Assembly: GCF_905220565.1 (NCBI RefSeq)
Contig: NC_059405.1
Coordinates: 14,896,081 to 14,960,080 of the forward strand
DNA from: Melitaea cinxia
Taxonomy: Eukaryota > Arthropoda > Insecta > Lepidoptera > Nymphalidae
Reading direction: 5' to 3'
Length of the DNA: 64,000 bases
The notes beneath the pieces are model-generated. The model was not told the DNA's origin and made no database searches. It saw only the letters and a program-made list of their open reading frames with translations. Numbering within the stretch: the first letter of the stretch is position 1; each line of letters starts with the position of its first letter. The translations under genes and the position numbers were made by a program. This document shows positions 52,471 through 64,000 of the stretch, piece by piece.

Positions 52471-55400
52471 AACTAACGAAAATTAATACATATATACGTC
52501 CAAAAAATATAACCCTCATTCTACCGTCGAGTACAAAAACGTCCAAAACTTACAATTTGTAAGTAAGCGTCTAGTAACAGTGATCGCACAATCATTTTAA
52601 AAGCCCACTCGCTACTGCAGATAAAGGCCCGACACGTTTGCTCAAATAATGCCCGAGTCAACATCTTCGCGTTATCCGGGAAAAGATTTGGGGACATTTA
52701 CGGCCCCCTCGTACACCCGTGGCGTAGAACATGGAAACGGTTGGAAATGACGAATAAATATAATTAAAAAATGAATAAAAAATAATAATAACCAAACAAA
52801 TTTTTGCTTTAAAAGTAATACATTGTTGTATAATAGTGTTAGGAATGTAATATATGTACATATGTATCTCCGATTTGAAATAGGTTTCCTTATTTTCAGA
52901 GTTTTGGAAAATGTAAGTATAAGTCAAATTATTACATATTTAGTTACTTAGCACCGACTTCAAAATTATAAAATATTTATTTAATAATTTCTGATTAACT
53001 CCTTTAGTTATTTTATAATATAATACTCGTATAATATACATATAACTATTACTTTAATCAAAATTTTGTCATGATTGACTTTTATAAAAAAAAACATACA
53101 TTGGTTTTTATTTATATAAATAAAAACATTATATTGTAAAGATACTTCAAGTCCGTCGTACTATGATTAATAAAGCTTGTACCAATAAAGTAACTCTATT
53201 TGCATATTGAGAGGGTACTACACTTCAGTTTCATTAAAATACTTATTAAATATGATAATTTAAGGATATTTTAATATTTTTGTCACCTTAAAAATAATAC
53301 AAAATTACAAGTTTTTTTATGTCTTTAGTTTTCCAACACAGTAATTAGAATACGGGTTAATAGAACAATAGTTGACGAATGACTGTAATGAAGCACACAT
53401 GAAACTTACATATTTACGAGCACACACGCATACACAGACCCGCGCTTCAAAAAGAGTTCAACTTTCTATATCAAATAATGTAATTCGTATCACTTCCAAG
53501 AAACCCTCTGTTCCGAGACATAAATAAACAAGACCCTGTCGTGAGGGTTTGCGCGGTAATGGGGCGTGAATGGAAGTATTTTAGTTAAAAATATTGATTA
53601 AATAAGTTGCGAGAGATTTACTTTATATACTCTTAATTAAAACGATGCAGACAACATTATTATAACAATCTAATTCACCAATTTTTTTGAAGTGAAAAAA
53701 TCTTTAGCCGTGTTGGGCACTTTTTTGCCGACATGTTCATGACTGTCGCACGCGCACCGGCCCGCGTGCTGTGCGCGTTAGACGCTTTTTGGATGGGTGA
53801 AATCTTGTGCGTTCACGTCAACTACATGCTTATAGCAGTATATCTGTAGCTATACAGCCAATGTATTGTGCAACATTAGTGGGCTGTATACCTTACAAGT
53901 GAAATCGAATGGATTTAGTGAAAAGATCAATGTATATAATATATACTGTGCATTTATTATTATTATTTGGATTGTCGAAAGTTCTAAGTTTTCACTTTTA
54001 TCGGCAGTCTCTATAGCTGCCATTTTTTTTACTTTAACAAAGCTAGTGTCTATAAGCAGCTAAAACCTTAATGGTTTCAACCTTGTTTATTATTATTATT
54101 TAAATTCTAAGCATAAAGAAACTTAATCAGTTCGACAATCCAACCTTAAAACGAGGAGAACCGTCGACCTTATCTAAAGGTAGAAAAGTCGTTAATCTTA
54201 AGATAATCTAAAAATTCGGACGACTACAATGAAAGAACCGTTTCGTATCAATAAAAAAAAGCTCGTGAAAAACGAACCTAAGATTCCGGATGAAAGAACG
54301 AATGAACGAACGATCACTTAGCCGCTCTGAGTGAATGATCAATCACGAAACGACGCGATTTCGCAGTACTCGAGGAAATGGAATAACAATTTGACGTAAA
54401 AATAAGAATGCCGTAACAACGAATTATTTTAGCGTAATGTAAATGGTTTGAAGAGGATAATGGCGCCCGTGGGGTTCGGAGACCACGTTTAGAGTTTAGG
54501 GTGTGTTAAGTTTAAATTCACTTTTATTTTATTTTTTAATTGAATGTTAATAGGGTTAAGGATATACGAGTACATATAACATAATTATATGATCTATAAG
54601 GGCTAACACCTCGGAAAAAAATACATAATAGATACTATGGCCACAAAGTCAATTTTTTATAGAATCACAATGAACTTGGTAGTAATACTAAGCATGAACA
54701 TGATGACGTTAAAATTTTGGAAGACGGTAACAAAAGCAAAAATATCATTACACGAACTGTGCAAACGTGTATATTATCTATATAAAATATCAAACAATAA
54801 TTTCAAAACAAATGACGTCAAAAAAAGGTCACAATTTTAAACGACCTTTATTCACCGCGTCTTGAGATGCAGTATTTCTTCAAAGCGAACGCATTCATAG
54901 AGATCGTTATAAGAGTACAAACTCTGTACCGCAATAAACTTCAAAAGAATTTCATAATACGAAACAACGCCGTTTGCACCTGGAAAACTGTTTTCCAACT
55001 ACGCTTTTATTACAGAGGTGATTGTTAGTCATGACTCCTGAGTCACACTATAATAGACACACAGTGGCTAGGGTAACGAAATTAACTTTTCGTGAAAGTA
55101 ATTTTAAAAGGAATCTTGAGCTTGAGAATGATTAACTTACATAGAAAATTGTATCACTAATGAAACCAATCTTCATCACAGACGTCGTAGAACTTACCTC
55201 GTCTTAAAAAAAAATGTGTGTGTCAGCTCCGATGCACGACTGGATTTTACTGCTTCAGATCAACTGTTTAAATCGGCACAAAAAATGCTTACTAGTCTAA
55301 GAAAAAGATTAATACCATATCAAGTGGTAAATAAACGAATCGCAAAACGGATGGCGTTATTTGAAAACGTCGTCGTCGATAGGAACTCATAGGGTTGCAA

Positions 55401-55525
55401 GAAACGTAACGAGGTCATTCGTTCAGTACATTTTACTTCTCATATTTTTTTTCATACCTGGCGGTCTTATATGAAAATCGATTTTTAAGGAATCAACTCC
55501 AAAAAAATTAACAATCCCCTCCAGT
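52471..55525. other. Long low-copy stretch
   Basis: No gene or repeat family is recognised over 3 kb. More GC-rich parts lie at 52600-52740 ('aggcccgacacgtttgctc', 'ggcccctcgtacacccgtgg'), 53730-53830 ('cgcacgcgcaccggccc') and 54280-54370 ('gaacgaatgaacgaacgatc'). An 89-codon reverse frame at 52658-52927 has no domain. This is the longest repeat-poor stretch, so conserved elements may concentrate here. Confidence 0.4.
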
Positions 55526-55538
55526 AGATACTAGTATT
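55526..55538. repeat. Left TSD of family B copy
   Basis: AGATACTAGTATT recurs exactly at 55877-55889. Confidence 0.9.
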
Positions 55539-55876
55539 CATCATCATCATTACAGCCTATACAGTCCACTGCTGGACATAGGCCTCCACAAGTTTACGCC
55601 AAAAATAACGTGAACTCATGTGTTTTGCCCATAATCACCACGCTGGGCAGGCGGGTTGGTGACCGCAGGGCTAGCTTTGTCGCACCGAAGACGCTGCTGC
55701 CCGTCTTCGGCCTGTGTATTTCAAAGCTAGCAGTTGGATGGTTATCCCGCCATCGGTCGGCTTTTTAAGTTCCAAGGTGGTACTAGAACTGTGTTATCCC
55801 TTAGTCGCCTCTTACGACACCCACGGGAAGAGAGGGGTTGGCTATATTCTTTAGTACCGTAGGCACACAGTACATT
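55539..55876 (-). mobile_element. Family B retroelement, full length with 13-bp TSD
   Basis: In minus sense it runs from 'actgtgtgcctacggtac' through 'cgtgggtgtcgtaagaggcg', 'cttggaacttaaaaagccg', 'ggccgaagacgggcagcagc', 'ggtcaccaacccgcctgccc' and 'cctatgtccagcagtggac' to 'taatgatgatgatg'. Its TSD fixes both ends. It is the reference copy for family B in this window. Confidence 0.9.
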
Positions 55877-55889
55877 AGATACTAGTATT
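55877..55889. repeat. Right TSD of family B copy
   Basis: AGATACTAGTATT matches 55526-55538 exactly. Confidence 0.9.
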
Positions 55890-58662
55890 GTTACCTGTTA
55901 ATTGTTACACTTACTTCAGATAGTTTTGACGTACTTTAAAAAGTCATGTATAGTCATATAAACTATGTGCGATGTACTTGCCACGTCATATAAATCCATG
56001 ATAAAATTATATTACACTATTTCATTACGAGTCTACATCGGAACGAAGAAAAACAAGTTAGCGATGTCACGGCGTGCGTAAACAAAGCTATTTCGAAATA
56101 AATCAATCTGGGAAGCGATGTCGACATAGGAATGACGAATATTGGCGATGACCGTCACGATATGAATCCACGGAGCGATTTTCGTATGTCACAGCTGCGG
56201 TTAAAAAACGTCATAAAAATTTAAACTTACTTTCGAACTTTTATGAGTTTTTTTCAACTGTTTGTTATCACGAATTGTATATCGTAATTGGTACCCACAG
56301 GATAAGTTACGTAGTGTAGGACCATCGGATATTCCCAAATAAATAGTGTACTTCAAATGTCAAAAATTCATCATTATTTTAATCGTAAGTGGGAATATAG
56401 ATTCTCAGTAAATTTATGGAAAATAAACTATTAATGAAAGTGTAGCACAAAAACAGTATTTAAGAAAGACGCCTGATATATATGGCCGTGCAAGTCAAAC
56501 GCACTGTGAGTTATCATCGCTAAAGGGACGTGACGAACAGATGAATGACATATAGACAAAAGTTGTACAATTGTATTCTTTCAGAACATAAGTTCTTTTT
56601 ACGACTTCATCTGTCTAATGTAATGAATACTTACACTGATATAGGGTCGGTTCGACTGTTTGTAGATGTCATTTGCCTTTTCGTTTTGTAGGTTTTTTAT
56701 CGACTAAGTTGACGTTCGCTATTGTTGAGGGACAAAGAGACGCTGTATAGTCAATCTAATAGAATATATTACTCGGTGTATTCGTGATTAAAATTTAATA
56801 TCTTGGATATATTTTACATAACATATTTATTATGTTTTGTAAAGAATTCGTTTTTTTTTTTACGTTTCGTATTTATAATTTTTACGAGTCTGTTTCAGAC
56901 TTCGTTCGAGCACTGAAACACATCATTAAGCATCCACAGCATTCACAATTGAAAATTACAAGGACTCTTCAAACGCCTAATGTAAGATTCAGCGTCGTAA
57001 ACAGATTACGCGAGCGTCGTAACAACGCACCTCGCGTCTCAACGATATTTTTTAAAATAACATACCCTAAAACGACGATATCGTTCAGACACCTGATAAA
57101 GAATCATCACCATCAGAAGTGTCTACACGAGCGCGTAACGACGCAGCGAGTTGCCGAATTATTTTTAATAATAACATCGATATAAAGGGAATACTTCGGA
57201 GTATCGCAGATGTGTCCGGATTACGTTGCCTCGCTAAATTAATTTGCCGGTAATAAATTCGGTACGGGAATTATGAAGGCAATATAAATTACCGAGCTCC
57301 GCTTTGTTCAAGGTGAGCTTAAGTGCGAGTGTCGAATGAGTTATGGGGTCCGGTGACTTTTATTAGCTTACGTCACGTTTATAGCGTTATGCTATAGAAA
57401 GAAATTATATTAAGGCATTATTTCCATGTTTGCCGCAGTCTTTCATTATTTCCTTAGCCGCAAAGGATACGGTAATGATAAATTATGAAAGCATTTATTT
57501 GTTGTCCGCTAATTGGACGGAACCATTTATTATTCCGATGTTTATTCTTTACCGAAATATCTAGAAAATAATAAAATAATATTTAGCGAATATTTACAAT
57601 CACGTCAATAAACACTGGAACATAATTATCACATCGTAGATAACGTGTTAAAACGTCGAAATGAACTTCTAATTCTTCCATTACAATTGTGTCTAATTGG
57701 TTGAGATTCAATTTGTAAGTTTTTTATACAAATACTTATAATATACTAAAATATTACGATAAAATTGTGACGAACTGAAATATTCAATGTATCAAACTTA
57801 TTACAAAAAAGATTATTATATTTATAGATAAATAATAAATTGTACAATTTTTACAACGAACATACTAAATTTACTTTTTTGCAATGACATTTAATAAATT
57901 AACGTAATCGTTGAAGCATGTTAGGTATTGCATCAGACTCGAAGAATCTAGGCATTCACAACAATTATTCTATTTCAGTACAGAAGCGGTGGTATTAGGT
58001 ATTGTACACATGCAGCAATATTATCGAGCGGCGCGACGCAGACGATTGTACCTAACATTTATCTATTGTAAAATTCCTTCGCAATTGTTCCATTTACCCT
58101 TAACAATGCAGAGTTCCGTGCCACGATCGTAACTTACTTTAACGCACATGTGTGTGTTGTTTCGAATAAGGATTAAATTAAAGAATATTACAATGCTAGA
58201 TGGTAATTTCATTAACTTTTACGTATTAACGAATGTTTAATGTGACTAAAATTCCCAACATATATTAAAACGTTAATAATTAAGCTAACTTATGCCCTGT
58301 TTCTACATTCAGAAAACGGTCCGTTTTACTTAAATTAATCCTTAAATTTAGAACACGCGTTTTTCGAAATTTAACGCTTTGTAAATGAAACGAATGATTT
58401 TTTAAAATCCACCAGCAGCGTGCCACGGGGCATTAATATATTAATTTAAACACAGTCGATCGGTGTGAGATTTACTGCTACGTTTGAACTAAAGTGTGTC
58501 CTCAACTTTACAAATGACAACAACGTCTATTGTTGTTTGCTAACGTAATGCGGTTAGTAATTTTAGCTTTGACGTTTTCAGAAAGAAGTCGTAGGAATGA
58601 ACAGTTTATAGTATGTGATGCAAATCACGTATAACATTTTAATTTAAATATTAATAAATTGA
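55890..58662. other. Long low-copy stretch with a CpG-richer block at about 57180-57400
   Basis: The longest frame of the window (117 codons, 56832-57185) lies here but starts with a T-run peptide and has no domain. The block 57180-57400 ('ttacgttgcctcgctaaatt', 'ccggtgacttttattagc', 'ttacgtcacgtttatagcg') has homeodomain-like AATTAA/TTTATTAG words and a TACGTCA word. It shares 'gtgacttttattagct' and 'gagttatggg' with 34660-34710. It may be regulatory. Confidence 0.4.
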
Positions 58663-58728
58663 TTCAATCTGTAACATCCTACTGATATATCTTTTTCCAC
58701 GTAAGAGAAAGGCGAGAGCTTAATTAAA
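58663..58728 (-). mobile_element. SINE A 3'-end fragment, reverse
   Basis: 'Attcaatctgtaacatccta', 'tctttttccacgtaagag' and 'gcgagagcttaatt' are a diverged complement of the SINE tail. Confidence 0.6.
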
Positions 58729-58737
58729 CTTTAACAT

Positions 58738-58912
58738 TCCTAATTAATATTATAAATGTGAATGTAAGTTTGTTTGTTACGCTTTCACGCGAAAACTACT
58801 TAACCGATCGTCATGAAACTTTGTACACATATTTTTGGGGGTATTAGAAGTATCATAGGATACTTTTTATTAAAAAAAAATCAATGCGAGTGAAGCCGCG
58901 GTTAAAAGCTAG
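58738..58912 (+). mobile_element. Lep1-type Helitron
   Basis: It starts TCCTAATTAATATTATAAAT and ends GAAGCCGCGGTTAAAAGCTAG before T, with the body 'acttaaccgatcgtcatg' and 'ttttgggggtattagaagt' matching 757-930. Confidence 0.8.
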
Positions 58913-59388
58913 TAGTTATGTGAAGTAATTTCTGTTTAAAATACACGTTTAGTCGCGTCTCAAGATTTATTTTCAAAATCTTTATCATATATATACTGTG
59001 ACTTTTATTTTAATATACAACATGAAATTATATTTGAGAATATATATATGAGAATATATATATATGTAATATAATAGTACGAGGGCGAAGCTAGAGTCAG
59101 GTAAATGTTATAAATATCAGATTCAGACTGCACGTACCGTCTTTATTGCGACGTACGGACAACTATAACATATATACTGCTGGTATCAAACAAAAACTTT
59201 GAACATAGTAAAACTTTACTGGTACTAAAAATAAATTTAAAAATAAAATACATTAATATTTTGTAAGATATAAAAGCATAACGTGAGAATGTATTTGAAA
59301 AATTTTTTTTTAGTTGAAAGATCAAGTATTATACAATAAATTAAACTTATAAAAGGAGCTTTACATTTTATACGAATCATAATATAGA
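58913..59388. other. AT-rich low-copy stretch
   Basis: A compound ATATAT / GAGAATATAT tract lies at about 59030-59070. 'Gagggcgaagctagag' at 59080-59095 recalls a decayed Helitron end. No gene is recognised. Confidence 0.4.
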
Positions 59389-59747
59389 CGCCACGTTGGC
59401 GCAACGGTTACAGCCATGGATTGTACCTGTAGCGCTGGCGGTTGCGGGTTCGATCCCCGCACATGACAAACATTTGTATTGTCCATACAGGTGTTTGCCG
59501 TGGTCTGGGTGTTTGTGCAGTCCTTGTGGGTCTCTCCACCGTGCCTCGGAGAGCACGTTAAGCCGTCGGTTCCGGTTGTTATCATGTACACCTGATAGCG
59601 ATCGTTACTCATAGTATCATCATCATATATCCATATATCATATATCCGCCAACTCGCATTGGAGCAGCATGGTGGCTTAAGCTCTGATCCTTCTCCTACA
59701 TGGGGAAAGAGGCCAATGCCCAGTAGTGGGATATTACAGGCTGAAGC
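59389..59747 (+). mobile_element. tRNA-derived SINE A, full length, sense
   Basis: The head 'gccacgttggcgcaacgg' (A box TTGGCGCAACGG) and 'gcgggttcgatccccgcac' (B box) is followed by 'tgtttgccgtggtctgggtg', 'gccgtcggttccggttg', 'gtacacctgatagcgatcg' and ends 'cccagtagtgggatattac' plus 'aggctgaag'. A (ATC)n stretch at about 59617-59626 interrupts the body at the place where family B inserts in other copies. No clear TSD is visible. Confidence 0.9.
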
Positions 59748-59770
59748 GTATAGTGATTAATAGATCGAAA

Positions 59771-59870
59771 AATTATCTGCCAACACACAGTAGAACAGCA
59801 TGATGGATTCAATTCCAAACCTTTTTCCGTGAGGCAAAGAGGACATTGTCAAGTAGTTGAGCATTTACTG
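59771..59870 (+). mobile_element. Diverged SINE A 3' end
   Basis: 'Ctgccaacacacagtagaac', 'agcatgatggattcaattcc' and 'gaggacattgtcaagtagttg' follow the family order at low identity, right after the full copy. Confidence 0.6.
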
Positions 59871-61599
59871 GCCGATTCATTCGATCATTCATTCCTTGAG
59901 GAGTTTCGTGGTCAGCAATAAATTCCGAGTGACGTAGCAATTAAACGCGTAATAAATGACATAAGTCTGCTTTTTACCGTTGAGGAATCCTCTTATCAGA
60001 AGCTTAGTTATTACCAATCATGGTCAAAGAATGGTCATCATAGTTATTGTGGTCAAAATTGCTTCTTAAACTTTTACAATAAAATGATTAAATATATATT
60101 TGTGTATTGTAACCTTGAGGAGTATCCTCGATTGGAGTCAATCCAGGTTCCAATCAACCAACCAACAAACCAATCCAACCCGATGACTATGTACTTTCTG
60201 GTGGAACCTAAACTGACATGTATAATTCAAAGGTTAAGGATAAAAAGAAGTGATTCCAATTAAACTAGAAACATTTGAGCTAAACAATGTGACAGAAAAA
60301 TCAGAATAAACAGATGCGCTATCGTAATTTTAACTATCGTAATCTCTATATCGTAAGGCTATTTAGGCACAAATTCTACTGATATCTCATTGCTGGACAG
60401 AAGCGTGATATATGTTATGAGTAAGATAGTTTGTGTCTCGATTCGCCTATACTTAATTGATTGGCGGACTGATCGGCGGATACCCATTGTCGCGCGTTAA
60501 AAAAATATGTAATAAATATATGTAAATGTAATTAAATTAAAAGAGCATAGAATAAGAGAATATTAATTCTTTCTTAACGCAAAGAACTAAATCACAGAGA
60601 GGTAAATATATATTTAAAAAAAAATTAGCAATCAGATTGGATTGGAGAATAAAATTAAATTAGACTAATGTAGAAAGTAATTTAATACAAGGAAACACAA
60701 TTTTAAGCCTAATAGCCACGCCAAAGACCCCAACAAAATCGCACCCTGAACCTGACCGAGGCTGAAGACCAAGGAAAAGGAAGGAGCCGCACAGCACCAG
60801 CGCTTATATAGTGCTGAGCCTAATCTACACCGTGAACCCCACCAACGACTGCTTACGCAGCCCTACGTCACACGAAACATGCCAATAGCGAAACGCCCAG
60901 CAATGAAGAATAGCAAACTCGACGAACGAAACAATTGTTAAGAGAATGAACAAGGAATAAAAATATACGTTACAACATGTAATTATGTGTTCAAAATTGC
61001 AACCCAAAAATTAAGTAATTCCTTTAAGTATTTTATTACACTACTGACCTTTTAAGTGAATTAAATAAATAAAAATTAATCAGCATTATCCAGGATTTGA
61101 ATTCGTAGACTTTCGAAGAATTCAACCTATTTCAACCTATCTAGTCCAGATGTTTTTTTTTCCACTTGACCACTTGTTAATTTTGTTACACCGAAACCCT
61201 AAACATAAGTTGCGTGAAAGTAACTACGTTTTACAACAGTGAAATATTAAGCAAGTTAGAACACGGCGCAAATTCTCGTTAATCTCTTGCGGTGTCACAG
61301 GAGCTCGGGGTAAGAGCTAGATCATTCTAGAAAGTACCGCAAGGTCAGTCCTCGTAAATACCTAGCTCGCTGCACGTAACACGTTTATTACGTCACACTT
61401 ACGAATTATGACTGGAACGTTTACGGCTGGAGTTTGAATTTTTCGCAATTTTGTATCTGGCATTCAACATTAAATGGCTCTCTCTGCTTCACTCTTCGCT
61501 ATTACAACCACGGATTTGTAATAAGCGCTTTTTTTATTGTGTTAATAGCAATCATTGAAAAAAGATCTGATTCTGATCTGCTGTGATGATTTTCGAAAT
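59871..61599. other. Low-copy stretch
   Basis: The part 60100-60190 has 'caaccaaccaacaaacc' runs. The parts 60700-60900 and 61260-61450 are GC-richer ('acaggagctcggggtaagag', 'tttattacgtcacac'). No gene or repeat family is recognised; a 60-codon reverse frame has no domain. Confidence 0.4.
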
Positions 61600-61610
61600 A
61601 TGTGCTATTT
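61600..61610. repeat. Left TSD of family B copy
   Basis: ATGTGCTATTT recurs exactly at 61733-61743. Confidence 0.9.
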
Positions 61611-61732
61611 CATCATTACAGCTTTATACAGTCCACTGCTGGACATAGGCCTCCACAAGTTCACGCCAAAAATAGCGCGAACTCATGTGTTTTGCCCATA
61701 GTCACCACGCTGGGCAGGCGGGTTGGTGACCG
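61611..61732 (-). mobile_element. 5'-truncated family B retroelement with clean TSD
   Basis: In minus sense it starts at 'cggtcaccaacccgcctgcc' and ends 'cctatgtccagcagtggac' with 'aatgatg'. It is enclosed by an exact 11-bp repeat, so the truncation happened at insertion. Confidence 0.9.
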
Positions 61733-61743
61733 ATGTGCTATTT
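61733..61743. repeat. Right TSD of family B copy
   Basis: ATGTGCTATTT matches 61600-61610. Confidence 0.9.
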
Positions 61744-62420
61744 AAAAAAAAATATTATACACTGTTTCTTTCCGTTAAAATAAATATATAAATAAATAAA
61801 ATAAATTAAGAATGTTTTTTACTGTATAGACTTAAGTTTTTAAGATATTTTAATATCGATATACACACAGAAAAAACTATTGTTGTTTACCGAATGACAG
61901 AGTCATGTCTGTTATTAAGCAGTTGTTGTATAAAAAAAAAAAAAAAAACTGGAAAAAGCATTTGCATAATATACAAAACCAGACCAGCTATTTTCTAATT
62001 AGCATTTTTAATGACACATTAAAAACCTCGTAAACAATTAACTTCGAACGGACGAGAACAATCTACCAAAAAGAATAGTTTGGGAACGTAAGGGATATTA
62101 TACATTTTAAAATAGTGCATATGTTACGATTTGATCGCCGATAACACACAACATATGGCGTATATTTTTATTTAGAGGGACCGCTTTCTAATGATTATAA
62201 TGTGAAATTTATTATTCTATGATTATTAAACGTATTGACCCTTCAAATACGTATATACTAACTTCCACGTAAATAAAACTCGCTAATTATTTAACGAAGC
62301 TCAAAATTCGACTACGATAAGACCGACAGATTCTTAATATTTTTATACTTGAGAAGAGGTTCTTATGGAACAAAAAATTAAGAAAACGCGATTAAAATTG
62401 GAAAATTTCTAAAAAAAAAT
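61744..62420. other. AT-rich low-copy stretch
   Basis: A 17-A run lies at about 61931-61949. Nothing else is recognised. The last 14 bp include the probable left TSD (TTCTAAAAAA) of the following SINE. Confidence 0.45.
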
Positions 62421-62757
62421 TCAACTTGTAATATCCCACTACTAAGCATAGGCCTCTTTCCCCGTGCAGGAGAAGGATCAGAGCTTAATCCATCACGCTG
62501 CTCCAATGCGGGTTGGCGGATATATTCCCTACTATGAGTAACGATCGCTATCAGGTGTATATGATAAAAACCGGGACCGACGGCTTAACGTGCTTTGCGA
62601 GGCACGGTGGGGAGACCCACAAGGTCTGCACAAACACCCAGACCACGGCAAACACCTGTATGGCCAATACAAATGTTTGTCATGTGCGGGGATCGAACCC
62701 GCAACCGCCAGCGCAACAGATACAATCCATGGCTCTAACCGTTGCGCCAACGCGGCG
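62421..62757 (-). mobile_element. tRNA-derived SINE A, full length, reverse
   Basis: On plus it opens with the tail complement 'caacttgtaatatcccac' and closes with the head complement 'cgttgcgccaacgcggcg'. It carries the A and B boxes and the same body as 1812-2153. A probable TSD TTCTAAAAAA lies at about 62407-62416 and 62761-62770. Confidence 0.9.
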
Positions 62758-63427
62758 TCATTCTAAAAAATTTACGGTTATTAAAATCTCATGCGTTTGA
62801 AAGTTCCAAAAGAGTGCAAAATCTGTCGAGTCAGCTAAATTAAAATAAGTATCTAAATTTTTCTTCCTTTATATATTTAATAATACATTTCTATCTTTTA
62901 TTCCTTATAAGATAGATGATATAATCAAATTTATACTAAATTTAATTTACACTGAGCAGTTTAGCATGTAGTGACTAACTATAAAAAGAAGTACAATGAT
63001 CATTGCTTACCTATTAAGTATGTATTAAAACATTTATATTGTATCTTCTGTTGGTTGTCCTTAATAAATAAATAAATAAACATATATAATATGAATTCCT
63101 AGAAGTTTGAATCTATAACGTCCAATAGATGAGTACAAAGTGGCGCTGCACAATCTCGCATATTGACATAAATATGAATACATATCTCCTTTGAGATGGA
63201 AAATTCTAAACACTTCTTTACTTTGTGAAGACCATCCAATTTCGCTACGCAATCTTGGAGCGGGACATGTTGCAGATTCTCTTTATATGAGAAATAATAT
63301 TACGATGGGAATTTATTAAATAATATGTCACACAGCAAATATATTAAACTATTATAAATTATAAACAAATATTTATTTATTTATTTATTTATTTCTGACA
63401 AGTGCTTTCTGAGTTATTTCTAAATAA
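62758..63427. other. AT-rich low-copy stretch
   Basis: It contains an (AAAT)n run at about 63064-63080 and a (TATT)n run at about 63367-63396, possibly LINE tail remnants. No gene is recognised. Confidence 0.45.
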
Positions 63428-63520
63428 TTGACTTAACTATTTTTTCCTATATCTTCGTTGTATTACTGGTCGATGTAATTGAAGACAACTTTTTTTAAAT
63501 TTGCCAGCAATCAATTATAT
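63428..63520 (+). mobile_element. Family C 3'-end fragment
   Basis: 'Gacttaactattttttcc', 'tcttcgttgtattactgg' and 'tcgatgtaattgaagac' are a diverged end of the 'accgacttc' element; the terminal 'gtcggtt' is mutated. Confidence 0.65.
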
Positions 63521-64000
63521 ATCTCCATAACAACATGGTCAAGATATCGAAATTATAAACCACATGAACACAAAATGATTTTTATAGGTACTTTAATAAT
63601 ATAGACGAAAATATTTCGACTCCCCGGGTATTGGTATTTACACAAACAAAAAATCGGATGTTATTCTCACTAATCCAGTATTACGTGTTATCTTGACATT
63701 TCATTTTTACGTAATCATCATCGAGGCGGTTGATATGTAGCAGCGACTTTCAATGTAAATGTCGAGGCCGCAGCTAGTACCATCTGTTCGAGGTGACGCG
63801 ATACGCTCGCCGTCCAATGCAAAACTGCGATAAATAGCATTTACAATGCGATATATATCTATAAAAAATTTTCGATCGCTATATCATATCTCGAGAAAAA
63901 GTTAGAAACAAAAAAAAAAAAACTATCTTCGTGCTTTATAAACAATAAAGTAAGAATTTTTATTAAAATAAATTTGAGATATTTAATATGTATTTTAATC
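63521..64000. other. Low-copy stretch at window end
   Basis: The part 63720-63840 is CpG-richer ('gtcgaggccgcagctagtacc', 'gacgcgatacgctcgccg'). No gene is recognised before the window ends. Confidence 0.4.

Noticed and set aside
56832..57185. Longest open frame of the window, 117 codons
   Set aside because: No domain or signal is recognisable, the start is a Phe-rich run from a T tract, and frames near this size are expected by chance in so much AT-rich DNA.
1..64000. Known lepidopteran microRNAs (let-7, bantam, miR-1, miR-10, iab-4)
   Set aside because: Scanning by eye for the mature sequences gave no match beyond short partial words.

Overview
This window looks like non-coding genomic DNA from a ditrysian lepidopteran (butterfly or moth). 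It is strongly AT-rich and holds several repeat families I recognise as typical of Lepidoptera: a tRNA-headed SINE ending in a 'cagtgggatattacaggctga' type tail, a (GAT)n-tailed retroelement, non-autonomous Lep1-type Helitrons (A^TC...CTAG^T), and a dispersed element bounded by 'accgacttc/gaagtcggt'. I found no convincing protein-coding gene. Every open frame over 60 codons is a chance frame in AT-rich DNA, a frame through a repeat, or a mirror frame on the opposite strand. No reverse transcriptase, transposase or Helicase/Rep domain is visible, so all mobile elements here are non-autonomous or truncated. The window is best read as a large intron or intergenic region. Layout: 0.3-3.5 kb holds Helitron-type elements (one nested in another), a full SINE with clean target-site duplications (TSDs), and a second SINE type. 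4.5-7.3 kb holds a MITE-like element, a Helitron with 123-bp internal tandem repeats, and a reverse-oriented Helitron. 9-20 kb holds (GAT)n-tailed retroelements (one inserted in a SINE), a SINE with an inverted 5' end, and several copies of the 'accgacttc' element. 21.5-31 kb holds Helitrons, SINE heads and LINE tails. 31.58-32.80 kb is the most unusual place: an 'accgacttc' element is split by a 748-bp insertion carrying three identical tRNA-like Pol III units, one inverted and two direct, flanked by a 14-bp TSD. 36.7-40.9 kb is a second cluster of retroelements with a long (TG)n tract. 42.9-44.5 kb holds a 765-bp foldback element with about 180-bp arms, followed by a 117-bp-period minisatellite rich in GCCAT motifs. 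46-63.5 kb has scattered copies of the same families. Between the repeats lie low-copy stretches, several locally CpG-rich (about 5.86-6.23, 10.53-10.76, 19.01-19.44, 21.29-21.45, 34.55-34.76, 44.83-45.09, 57.18-57.40 kb), which are the best places to look for conserved regulatory DNA. Coordinates of degenerate repeats are approximate, because they were set by eye from comparison between copies in this window; family names are given only where the ends support them.
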